From: Fluviispira multicolorata
GTDB lineage: Bacteria > Bdellovibrionota_B > Oligoflexia > Silvanigrellales > Silvanigrellaceae
Assembly (NCBI RefSeq): GCF_009208585.1
Contig: NZ_WFLN01000005.1
Coordinates: 81,372-145,371, forward strand
Reading direction: 5' to 3'
DNA: 64,000 nt
This document shows positions 27,161-37,465 of this stretch, in pieces. Numbering within the stretch: position 1 is the first letter of the stretch; each line of letters opens with the position of its first letter. The translations under genes were made by a program, and so were the position numbers. The notes beneath the pieces are model-generated. The model worked only from the letters and a program-made list of their open reading frames with translations. It made no database searches and had not been told where the DNA came from.

Positions 27161-28371
27161 ATGGGTGATTTGGCGTTTATAAGTGAATTTCCTGAACAAG
27201 CTTCATGGCTTGAAATTAGTCAAGCTGCATTTGTTCACAATGTCTCTGTCTTCAGAAATGCGGTTGAATCTCAAATACTGCTGGGATGTGTCTTAAAAGG
27301 AAATGCTTATGGGCACGGATTTATGCCTTGTCTTGAAATTCTACATGGCTATGTTGATCTTATTTTTGTAATAAGTCCTGTGGATGCTTTTAAAATACGT
27401 AAATATGAAAAAGAAAATGATCTCACCCAAAAAAGAGTGATTGTATTAGGTGTTATTACAGCGGAAGAAGCAGTGCGTTGCGCACGTAAAGTTATAGAAG
27501 TTGTTGTTGGAGATGAGGAATGGAAACAATATATTCCTATTTTAAAACAATCTGAAAAGGGAACGGGCAATTCTTATCGTCCGTTAAAAGCGCATATTCA
27601 TATAGACACAGGCCTTGGTAGAGAAGGTTTTACTCTCGATAATTTAACGAAAAAAATTGATTTCTTAACAAAATGTACCGAGCTCATTCATATTCAAGGA
27701 GTCATGTCACACTTTTCCAATACGGAAGATGTGACTGAACAAGAGTATGCTTTTGAGCAAATGGCAAAACTTAATGAAGCATTTGATATAATTGAGAAGA
27801 AGTTTTCATTAAACTACTCCCTTGAAAAACATTTTGCACAGAGTGCAGCTTCTCTTGTCATCCCACGTTCACGTTATGATCTCGTGCGGGTTGGTATTTC
27901 AATGTATGGATTATGGCCCTCTATTGAAACAAAACTTTCTGCAAAAGTTGTGTTAAATGTATTGCCTAAGTTAATGCCAGTTCTTTCTTGGAAGTGTAAA
28001 AGTCAAAGTATTAAAACTGTTATTTCAGGTTCTTATATAGGTTATGGTTGTACCTTCCGCGCAGATAGAGATCTGAGAACGGCACTTTTACCTGTGGGAT
28101 ATTACGATGGTTACCCCCGTCTTATTTCTAATAAAGGCTATGTTCTGGTAAATGGATTGCGTTGTAAAATACTGGGGAGAGTCATGATGAATCATATAAT
28201 TGTTGACGTGACCGAGGCGACAGGTGATGAAACATCTGTGGTTGCGACACTGATTGGCTCAGATGGGAAAGAGTCTGTTTCGGCAGAAAATTTAGCAGAG
28301 TGGGCCCAAACTATCAATTATGAAATAGTGACTCGCATTGGATCTCATCTCAAAAGATTGGTTATTGATTA

Positions 28372-28372
<1 letters not shown>
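27161..28372 (+). CDS. alr: Alanine racemase
   Basis: About 403 residues from the ATG at 27161, which has AAGGAG five bases upstream; a GTG at 27155 overlaps that site and is unlikely. Lys46 in LKGNAYGHG is the PLP lysine. The second catalytic Tyr lies in SYIGYGCTFRADRDL, and RVGISMYGLWP and PVGYYDGYPRL are family blocks. It converts L- to D-alanine for peptidoglycan. The lysine that is carbamylated in the Geobacillus enzyme is His148 here (AHIHIDTGLGREGF). First gene of an operon with queA, whose GTG overlaps the alr stop by one base. Confidence 0.94.
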
Positions 28373-30821
<2,449 letters not shown>

Positions 30822-30823
30822 TA

Positions 30824-31129
30824 ATGGGCGACTCAAATCGGACATCGTTTGACATTTCTAATAATGAAAAAGCTTTGTCTGTTCCAATTGGTGCGCATGA
30901 AGCTCAGAACTTTATGAATGATGTGATTCGCAATACTTATTCTCGAAGTAAAGATTCCCAAAATAAAACTGAAATTAAAAAAAGATGGTTTTGGCTTGGA
31001 TTTATAGGCGGAGTTTTTATTTCTTGTCTTGGCATATTTTTTGTTTTTACAACAGTCTATTTTATTCAGTATTCTATTTTTGAAAAACCAAATTTAATTT
31101 ATAATAAAGCAATTTGCGAAATAAAATAA
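30824..31129 (+). CDS. Small single-pass membrane protein
   Basis: A 101-residue protein with a GGGAG ribosome binding site inside the end of tgt. A polar N-terminal half is followed by a transmembrane helix (about residues 62-88, FWLGFIGGVFISCLGIFFVF) and a short tail. It starts 2 bp after tgt and is followed closely by two secreted proteins, so it may belong with them as an envelope module. No family recognised. Confidence 0.65.
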   Translation: MGDSNRTSFDISNNEKALSVPIGAHEAQNFMNDVIRNTYSRSKDSQNKTEIKKRWFWLGFIGGVFISCLGIFFVFTTVYFIQYSIFEKPNLIYNKAICEIK

Positions 31130-31178
31130 AAAAAGTTAATGTCTTCTTTTCATGATTATTTTGCGAAAGGAATTTTAT

Positions 31179-31823
31179 ATGAGAAATATTAATAATATGA
31201 ATGGTGTAAAAATTGGTTTAAGTTGTGTAACTTCTCTTTTATTTATTGCTGGCTGTACTTCATCCTCAAAATATATAAAATCCGAAGTGATTGCAAATTC
31301 GACAAAAACTTTAAAAACTCCTGATTGGGCTTTAAATTCTCAAGTGATGGTAGAAGATGGTGGTAATTTTATTTTTATTCATAAAATGACATTAAGTGGA
31401 ACCTCAAGACCTGATGCTTGTATCTCAATGGCTCGTACTCAAGCAGTTGGCGAAATGATGAAGTATATTAAAAACTCAGTAACTTCTTCTGGCCAAGTTG
31501 AGGAATTAAATGCTTCTTCTGATCCATCTATGTCTTCTTTAACTGCTTTTCTATCACAAGGGAATATTTCAGGCGCTAAAGTAACGACTACCTATTGGGA
31601 ACAAACAATGGAAGCGGATGATTCTGGAGTTAGACCTATAAAAAAATTAATGTGTGCAGTACAAGTTTCTATAGATAAATCTACATTGGAAAGACAAATG
31701 AAAGATGCCATCAATGGAGTTCCTGGTGGAAATCCTGAAATTCGCCAAAAACTTTTAGACGCTCAAAAGAATTTCATTGAAGGTGTTGCAAAAAAAGAAC
31801 CAGAAGCTAAAGCAGCAAATTAA
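31179..31823 (+). CDS. Lipoprotein, possibly LPP20-like
   Basis: About 214 residues from the ATG at 31179, which has AAAGGA seven bases upstream; an ATG at 31152 lacks such a site. The lipobox is LLFIAGCTSSS. The segment RPDACISMARTQAVGEMMKY has the Ala-rich A-R-x-x-A pattern seen in LPP20/FlgP-type envelope lipoproteins. It therefore probably sits in the outer membrane. The next gene is a related secreted protein. Function unknown. Confidence 0.72.
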   Translation: MRNINNMNGVKIGLSCVTSLLFIAGCTSSSKYIKSEVIANSTKTLKTPDWALNSQVMVEDGGNFIFIHKMTLSGTSRPDACISMARTQAVGEMMKYIKNSVTSSGQVEELNASSDPSMSSLTAFLSQGNISGAKVTTTYWEQTMEADDSGVRPIKKLMCAVQVSIDKSTLERQMKDAINGVPGGNPEIRQKLLDAQKNFIEGVAKKEPEAKAAN

Positions 31824-31866
31824 AAATTATAATTGATAGTTTCATATTTGTTTATAAAGGTCTTTT

Positions 31867-32826
31867 ATGATTTTAAAAAATACAATTATATTATCTTCTC
31901 TCATTTCAATATCTCCTTTTGCATTTGCACAGACAGATTCTTGCTCTACCCTTGCAGATCTTCAATCTAAAAGCAATGAGTCTTCTTTTGTTGGTTTTGG
32001 GGCTGCTGCAACTCAAAAAGAGGCAGATCAAAATGCTCAAGTTGATTTAGCAAGAAATATTAGGCAAAAAGTTACAGCCTCATCTACGGTAAATGAAAAT
32101 AATACTGATACTTCTTTAAATGCGACTTCAAAATCAGTTGTTTCTGAAATTTTAGTGGGGGCAAAGGTTCTTAAAAGATGTACTAACTCTGATAGCTTTT
32201 CGGCTGTTGTTACGTTAGATAAAGCAATGTTTATTTCAACTCTTTCTGAAAAACTTTCTACAAATCTAAAAAAAGCAGTTAATTTTAAAAAGTCAATTGA
32301 AAGTTCAAAATCTGAGGATATAACTGCTAAATTAATTGACGATGCAAAAAAATTCTTATCTGACTATCAGGAAAGTTCTGAAAGTGATTTAGAGCTTTGT
32401 AAAATATACAAGGGCTGTAAAGATCTAAAAATAGACACTGCTTTTCACGATTTAGCTGAGCAAGTTGCAAAAGATGGTGATAAAGATCAATATATTTTAA
32501 TTACGGCAAATGATGATGTTGCAAATGGTTTACGTGGTGAACTCATTACATTGTTAGAGGCAGAAAAATTAAAAATAATGGATGGAACTGTCTCTGATAA
32601 AAGTCAAGATATTACCAGAAAAGTTATTGCAACATGTAAAGTAAAGGCTGGCACTAAAATTCCAGGAACCGAAGATCGTGTAATCGAAACACGCTGTATA
32701 GTCGAAGCGTATATTGGCAAGCAAAAAAAGTTTAGAAAAGTTTACTCTTGTAAAGCCGTTGGAGACAATGAATATTCTAATGAAGATGCTGTGAATTCAT
32801 GTTCTGGTAGACTTCAACAAGAATAA
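31867..32826 (+). CDS. Secreted protein with an LPP20-like domain
   Basis: A 319-residue protein with a signal peptide (about residues 1-21, ending SPFAFAQT) and an AAAGG site before the ATG. Residues about 35-130 contain VGFGAAATQKEADQNAQVDL and then ARNIRQKV, a pattern typical of LPP20/FlgT-N-type domains, followed by TCNS-type segments where the domain closes. A C-terminal domain (about residues 210-319) contains several cysteines. It follows the lipoprotein by about 43 bp and may form a complex with it. Confidence 0.72.
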   Translation: MILKNTIILSSLISISPFAFAQTDSCSTLADLQSKSNESSFVGFGAAATQKEADQNAQVDLARNIRQKVTASSTVNENNTDTSLNATSKSVVSEILVGAKVLKRCTNSDSFSAVVTLDKAMFISTLSEKLSTNLKKAVNFKKSIESSKSEDITAKLIDDAKKFLSDYQESSESDLELCKIYKGCKDLKIDTAFHDLAEQVAKDGDKDQYILITANDDVANGLRGELITLLEAEKLKIMDGTVSDKSQDITRKVIATCKVKAGTKIPGTEDRVIETRCIVEAYIGKQKKFRKVYSCKAVGDNEYSNEDAVNSCSGRLQQE

Positions 32827-32832
32827 ATTATT

Positions 32833-35052
32833 TTAAACTTTTATTTTGTTACCTTTATACTTTAACAGACGAATCGCATTTAAGGTAACCAAAACAGTAG
32901 CCCCCGTGTCTGCTAATATTGCCATCCAAAGTTGAGTTTCTCCAACAATTGTTAAAAATAAGAAAATAGCTTTTAGTCCAATTGAGAGTGTAATATTTTG
33001 TTTAATATTTTTCATTGTTTTACGAGAAAGTTCAATTGTATCAACAATGGCAGAGATATTATTTCTAGAAATTACTATTTGTGCCGTATCAACTGCTACG
33101 TCTGTGCCAGCTCCCATGGCAATGCCAATATCTGCTGCTGCAATTGCAGGAGCGTCATTGATACCATCCCCAACCATCGCAATTTTTTCAGACTTTGAAA
33201 TATTTTTAATATGAGAAAGTTTTTCTTCTGGTAAAAGTTCAGCTATTATTTCTGCTTCAAGTCCAGATGTAATTGCCTGTGTAGAAATTTTATTATCTCC
33301 CGTTAAGATAACACTGCGAACTCCCATTTTATTGAGTTTTAAAATCGAATTTTTAGCTTCAGATTTTAACTCATCAGAGAAAGAAACAAACCCAATAGCA
33401 TTCCTTTCTAATAATACAACTGCAATTGTTTTTCCTTCCAATTGGGTTGAGCGAATTTGATTTTCTTGCTGCGTGTCTAATACTCCCTGTTGAATTGCAT
33501 AGACCGGTGAACAAACTAAAACTTCTTGATCATTTATGATTGCCGAGGCACCAATTCCAGGAATGGTTTTGGCATTATGAACAGCAAGAAGAGAAATATT
33601 TTTATTTTGCGCATCAACTAAAATGGCTTTGGCAAGTGGGTGTGTTGATTTTTCCTCTACAGAAGCTATTAATTGAAAAAGTTTATTCTCATCATTCTTA
33701 AAACTGATTATATCTTTTACTTTAAGATGGCCATAAGTGATTGTACCTGTTTTATCAAAAGCAATTTTTGTCACTTTACCAATGATTTCGATTGCACTCG
33801 CATTTTTAACAAGAATACCAAGTTTAGTTGCAGCCGTAATTCCTGATGCAATTGCAGCTGGAGTAGAAATAACCAATGCACAAGGGCAGCCGATGAGTAA
33901 AATAGTTAATCCGCGATAAATCCATTCAATCCATGGAGCAGAAAATAAAAGAGGAGGGAGCACAGCAACTAAAGTACCAAGTAAAAGTACAATAGGGGTA
34001 TAAATTCGGCTGAATTTTTCTATGCTGCGCATACTCCTAGATTTTGATCCCTGCGCTTCTTCAACCATCTTAATCATTTTTTGAACAGTGTTGTCTATGC
34101 CAAGACGAGTTGCTTTAATAATAATATTTCCATCTGTGCTTATAGAACCAGCAATAACTTTCTCGCCAACAGACTTATTTATTGGAAGTGACTCACCTGT
34201 TAATAAAGATTCATCAATATAGCTCATTCCAGTGTGAATCACGCCGTCCACAGGAATACGTTCGCTCGGTTTGACTTCAATAAGATTATCAATTTGAATA
34301 TCTGAAGTAGGTATAGTTATTCTGCTGCCATTCTCTTTGATCAACAATGCTTGCTCTGGTAGGAGAGATGCTAATGATTGAATTCCGGAACGCGCTCTTC
34401 TTGCGGTGTATCCTTCAATTGTTTCGCCAAGCATAAAGAGAATTATAACAGCCGCTGCTTCTTCTGCAGATCCAATGGCAATGGCTCCAATAGCAGAAAT
34501 GGTCATTAAAGTTTCTACGCTAAAGATATATCCCACTTTTGCCATAATCCAAGCTTTTTTTGCAACGGGAAACAGCCCGGTCAGAGTTAATGCAGTAAAA
34601 GCGGCAAAGCCAATCGTTTTCGCAAAATATTCAATCACTAAGGCAACGACAAAAGCGAGTGAAAAAATAAAAATAGGTAACCAGATATTTTTTTTATGTT
34701 CATTATCATGATAATGAGAATCATTATTATTAATTAATGGTGAGCAATTTTTTATATCAGTTTTTTTTTGTTTTTTCTCTAAATGGTTTGTGCAGCAAGA
34801 ACTTTTTTCAATATGCTCTGAACTTGGAAGGTCGTTTTTTAGTAATTGGAAACCTAATGCAGCGACACCTTTTTCAAGTTTTTCTTTTGCGTTTGATCCA
34901 TTTAAAACATGAATAATAAGAAGAGATTTTGCGTAATTTACTTCTGCATTTTGAATTCCTTTTATTTTAGTACAAAAAGTTTCAATTGTATTTGCACAAC
35001 CGGCGCAGTCCATTCCTTTAATTGAATAAGATATTTCTTTAGTGTCATTCAT
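32833..35052 (-). CDS. Heavy-metal-translocating P1B-type ATPase (ZntA/CadA-like)
   Basis: About 739 residues from the ATG at 35052 (a GGGA lies nine bases upstream); an ATG at 35067 has no clear site. An N-terminal HMA domain carries MDCAGCANTIE. A Cys/His-rich linker follows (SSCCTNHLEKK, then HYHDNEH). The core has TGES, the CPC motif in CPCALVIS, DKTGTIT with the phosphorylated Asp, HPLAKAI, and GDGINDAPAIA. The last helix carries ADTGATVLVTLNAIRLL, as in ZntA/CadA. It should export Zn, Cd or Pb from the cytoplasm. It is divergent from a metal-sensing repressor gene. Confidence 0.93.
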   Translation of the reverse strand: MNDTKEISYSIKGMDCAGCANTIETFCTKIKGIQNAEVNYAKSLLIIHVLNGSNAKEKLEKGVAALGFQLLKNDLPSSEHIEKSSCCTNHLEKKQKKTDIKNCSPLINNNDSHYHDNEHKKNIWLPIFIFSLAFVVALVIEYFAKTIGFAAFTALTLTGLFPVAKKAWIMAKVGYIFSVETLMTISAIGAIAIGSAEEAAAVIILFMLGETIEGYTARRARSGIQSLASLLPEQALLIKENGSRITIPTSDIQIDNLIEVKPSERIPVDGVIHTGMSYIDESLLTGESLPINKSVGEKVIAGSISTDGNIIIKATRLGIDNTVQKMIKMVEEAQGSKSRSMRSIEKFSRIYTPIVLLLGTLVAVLPPLLFSAPWIEWIYRGLTILLIGCPCALVISTPAAIASGITAATKLGILVKNASAIEIIGKVTKIAFDKTGTITYGHLKVKDIISFKNDENKLFQLIASVEEKSTHPLAKAILVDAQNKNISLLAVHNAKTIPGIGASAIINDQEVLVCSPVYAIQQGVLDTQQENQIRSTQLEGKTIAVVLLERNAIGFVSFSDELKSEAKNSILKLNKMGVRSVILTGDNKISTQAITSGLEAEIIAELLPEEKLSHIKNISKSEKIAMVGDGINDAPAIAAADIGIAMGAGTDVAVDTAQIVISRNNISAIVDTIELSRKTMKNIKQNITLSIGLKAIFLFLTIVGETQLWMAILADTGATVLVTLNAIRLLKYKGNKIKV

Positions 35053-35132
35053 AGTTTTATATCCCATAGTTTTTTTATGAAAATATTAAATAATTTTGCT
35101 TCTTAAAATATTTCCTGTTAGCTTAATATAGG

Positions 35133-35144
35133 ATAGGGGGGTAT
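35133..35144. promoter_or_regulatory. Candidate CsoR/RcnR-type operator
   Basis: ATA-GGGGGG-TAT at 35133-35144: a six-G tract flanked by inverted ATA/TAT, the layout of CsoR/RcnR operators. It sits just after a TAATAT -10-like hexamer (35124-35129). The G-tract also ends six bases before the repressor ATG, where a ribosome binding site would be. Confidence 0.65.
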
Positions 35145-35147
35145 GTA

Positions 35148-35456
35148 ATGTCAATACATAAGAAAAAAATACACTCACAAAAACACATAATAACTAATAA
35201 AAACAAACTATTAAATAGAGTTAAGAAAATTAAAGGACAACTTGAGGGGGTTGAAAAATCACTCGCAGCGGATACGGATTGTAAAAAAATCTTACATATT
35301 TTGTCATCTATACGCGGCGCTCTAGGAGGATTAATGGCTGAAGTCATGGAGAGTCATATTTTAGAACATATTTGCGAAGAGAAAAATGAGTTGACTGAAA
35401 ATGAAATATTGATGGCTCAAGAACTTGTCGATTCAATTAAGGCTTTTATGAAATAA
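35148..35456 (+). CDS. Metal-sensing repressor, CsoR/RcnR family
   Basis: A 102-residue all-helical regulator (NRVKKIKGQLEGVEKSL, then CKKILHILSSIRGALGGLMA). Cys45, His70 and His74 occupy the ligand positions (25 and 4 residues apart) of RcnR Cys35/His60/His64; CsoR has Cys in the last position. The N-terminus has His4, 9 and 13. The set suggests nickel/cobalt-type chemistry, although the divergent neighbour is a ZntA/CadA-like ATPase. It probably represses the ATPase and itself through the G-tract operator. Confidence 0.88.
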   Translation: MSIHKKKIHSQKHIITNKNKLLNRVKKIKGQLEGVEKSLAADTDCKKILHILSSIRGALGGLMAEVMESHILEHICEEKNELTENEILMAQELVDSIKAFMK

Positions 35457-35524
35457 ACTATATTTTAAAAAGTAAAATTATTTCAAAAATTAACTGTAAA
35501 ATTTATTTACACAGGAATTTTATT

Positions 35525-35593
35525 ATGTTAGCTTTATTTATCTTTGAATCAATTTACAAAAATGGAACCAAAAATGAATTATTCTGTATATAA
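35525..35593 (+). CDS. Candidate 22-residue upstream ORF
   Basis: ATG at 35525 with AGGA eight bases upstream opens a short frame (MLALFIFESIYKNG...) ending at 35593. It overlaps the start of the following gene in a different frame. That gene lacks a strong ribosome binding site of its own, so the short frame might drive it by translational coupling. Evidence is limited to the site and frame. Confidence 0.3.
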   Translation: MLALFIFESIYKNGTKNELFCI

Positions 35594-36113
35594 TACTTTA
35601 CCTGATATTAAACAAGCGTATTTCATAGCTCCAAATGCTGATATAATCGGTAATGTTCAAATTGGAAAAGCATCAAGCGTTTGGTTTGGTGCAGTTATTC
35701 GCGGTGACTCCGAAAAAATTGTTATTGGTGAGGAATCAAACATTCAAGATTTATGCGTTCTCCATGCTGATGGTGGAATAAATGTGACCATTGGTAATAG
35801 AGTCACAATAGGTCATAAATGTATGATTCACGGTTGTACCATTGGAGATAATTCGCTTATTGGAATTGGTGCCATCGTGTTAAATAATGCCAAAATTGGT
35901 AAAAATTGTATGGTGGGGGCAGGAAGTTTAATTCTTGAAAATACTATAATTCCAGATAATTCATTGGTTGTGGGTTCTCCTGCAAAAATTAAAAGACTTT
36001 TAACAGATGAAGAGGTGAATAAAATCACCCAAAATGCAATCAATTATAAAAATAAAAGTTTACAGTATCATAAAATGGAATCTCAAAAATTAGAACAAAG
36101 CATGCGTCTTTAA
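35574..36113 (+). CDS. Gamma-carbonic-anhydrase-like hexapeptide-repeat protein
   Basis: About 179 residues from the ATG at 35574 (a GGA lies about seven bases upstream); an ATG at 35562 and a TTG at 35544 are alternatives. The left-handed helix is shown by AVIRGDSEKIVIGEESNIQD and the repeats that follow. The three zinc histidines are likely those in VLHADGG and IGHKCMIHG. The family includes CaiE/PaaY-type thioesterases and gamma-carbonic anhydrases; activity cannot be told by eye. The metal repressor upstream may be incidental. Confidence 0.88.
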   Translation: MNYSVYNTLPDIKQAYFIAPNADIIGNVQIGKASSVWFGAVIRGDSEKIVIGEESNIQDLCVLHADGGINVTIGNRVTIGHKCMIHGCTIGDNSLIGIGAIVLNNAKIGKNCMVGAGSLILENTIIPDNSLVVGSPAKIKRLLTDEEVNKITQNAINYKNKSLQYHKMESQKLEQSMRL

Positions 36114-36159
36114 GAGAAAGATTTGTGATAAAATATTTTTTTTAATTCTAGCACTTCTT

Positions 36160-36181
36160 AAAGACATGTTTATATGTCTTT
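36160..36181. terminator. Terminator-like hairpin between convergent genes
   Basis: AAAGACAT (36160-36167) and ATGTCTTT (36174-36181) form an 8-bp stem with a 6-nt loop. It lies between the gamma-CA-like gene and the mreB-like gene, which converge. Confidence 0.6.
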
Positions 36182-36202
36182 CTTTAAAAAATCTTGTTGA
36201 TA

Positions 36203-37246
36203 TTAAAAATCTTTTAATGCCTTTAAGGATGGAAATAAATGTTGTATTTCAGAAATTTTTAAATTGCCAATGACCACTCCATTTAGAGGTTCGCTCGATT
36301 GAATAACAGGAATATGCAGTTTAAATTGTAAATATTCACATAAGCCATCAATTAAAGTACCACCGCCCGTGAGTAAAATTCCAGTATGGTAGAGATCTCC
36401 CACAAGTTCTGGCGGCGAGTTTTCTAATGTTTCTTCAATTAAATTTAAGATTTGATTTGCAAAAAGAAGGAGAATTTTAGCTATTTCTAAGTAATCAAAT
36501 TCTTGGGTGGAGGGTAATTTTGTTCTAAGAGAAAAGCCTGGAATTTTAGATTTAATCGACTTTCTTAAGTTTTGGATGCTTACTTGTTGTTTTAATTTTT
36601 CAGCTGTTTCTTTAGAAATAAGAAAATCATATTGATTTCTGAAATATTGAATTATTTCTTGACTGCAGCTTTCCCCTCCTTTTCGATAAGATTTGTAATT
36701 CACGGTTTCTCCCATGGAAATAAGAACAGACTCCGTAATTCCGCAACCGACATCTACGACAAGTTTTCCCTCAGGGGTCCAGACATCAAGACCCGCCCCC
36801 ACTGCTGCGGACAAAGGTTCTTCTACAAGTAGAATTTCTCCTCCTCCAACGGATCTTGCAACCTCGAAAAAAGCACTTTTTTCGATTTTGGTTGCATCGC
36901 TTGGTGCAGAAATAATAATTCCTCTGCGCTGAATAAGAGTGTCTTTTAAAAAGTTTTTATTATTTTTAAGGAGCTCTTTGATAAGAGTTTGTGCTAAGGG
37001 GATGTCATGTACCATTCCATTTGCTAAAGGTGTTTTAACTTCAATAAATGAGGGCGCTTTGCCTTGCATGTTTAATGCGCTTTTCCCAACGGCAATTTGA
37101 GTGTTTTTATTTCTTTTATCATAAGCAATTATGCTGGGCTCATTTATTAAAATACCCATACCTTTTTTGTAGATAAGAGTGTTTGCAGTGCCAAGGTCGA
37201 TAAATGTATCATAAATTATTTTCTTGGATTTAAAAAAATTAAACAT
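36203..37246 (-). CDS. Diverged MreB-like actin homologue
   Basis: A 347-residue protein of the MreB/Mbl fold. Phosphate-1 is FIDLGTANTLIYKKG; the interdomain helix region LVEEPLSAAVGAGLD and phosphate-2 VVDVGCGITESVLISMG depart from the canonical VVDIGGGTTE (Cys for Gly, Ile for Thr). The adenosine loop is GILLTGGGTLIDGL. The GRDLVTGLP-like motif is replaced by SIKSKIPGFSLRTKLPS. It is therefore probably a paralogue with a changed role rather than the housekeeping cell-shape protein, which would be expected beside mreC. It stands alone here. Confidence 0.85.
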   Translation of the reverse strand: MFNFFKSKKIIYDTFIDLGTANTLIYKKGMGILINEPSIIAYDKRNKNTQIAVGKSALNMQGKAPSFIEVKTPLANGMVHDIPLAQTLIKELLKNNKNFLKDTLIQRRGIIISAPSDATKIEKSAFFEVARSVGGGEILLVEEPLSAAVGAGLDVWTPEGKLVVDVGCGITESVLISMGETVNYKSYRKGGESCSQEIIQYFRNQYDFLISKETAEKLKQQVSIQNLRKSIKSKIPGFSLRTKLPSTQEFDYLEIAKILLLFANQILNLIEETLENSPPELVGDLYHTGILLTGGGTLIDGLCEYLQFKLHIPVIQSSEPLNGVVIGNLKISEIQHLFPSLKALKDF

Positions 37247-37465
37247 TTTAAATTTCCTAGTCGCCTCAACTTTGAATAACCATAATTATAGCACTGAAAA
37301 AACATACTTATGCAAATGTCGATCATATGACATTATTTTAAAAACTCAATCATTTTCAGAATTATTATAATGGCAAAGTATAATGGCAATTTTTCAAAAA
37401 ATATTTTATAATTTCAAAGAAAATTTAATGCAAAGTAAAATTAAATATCTAAAGAAATAATAATT

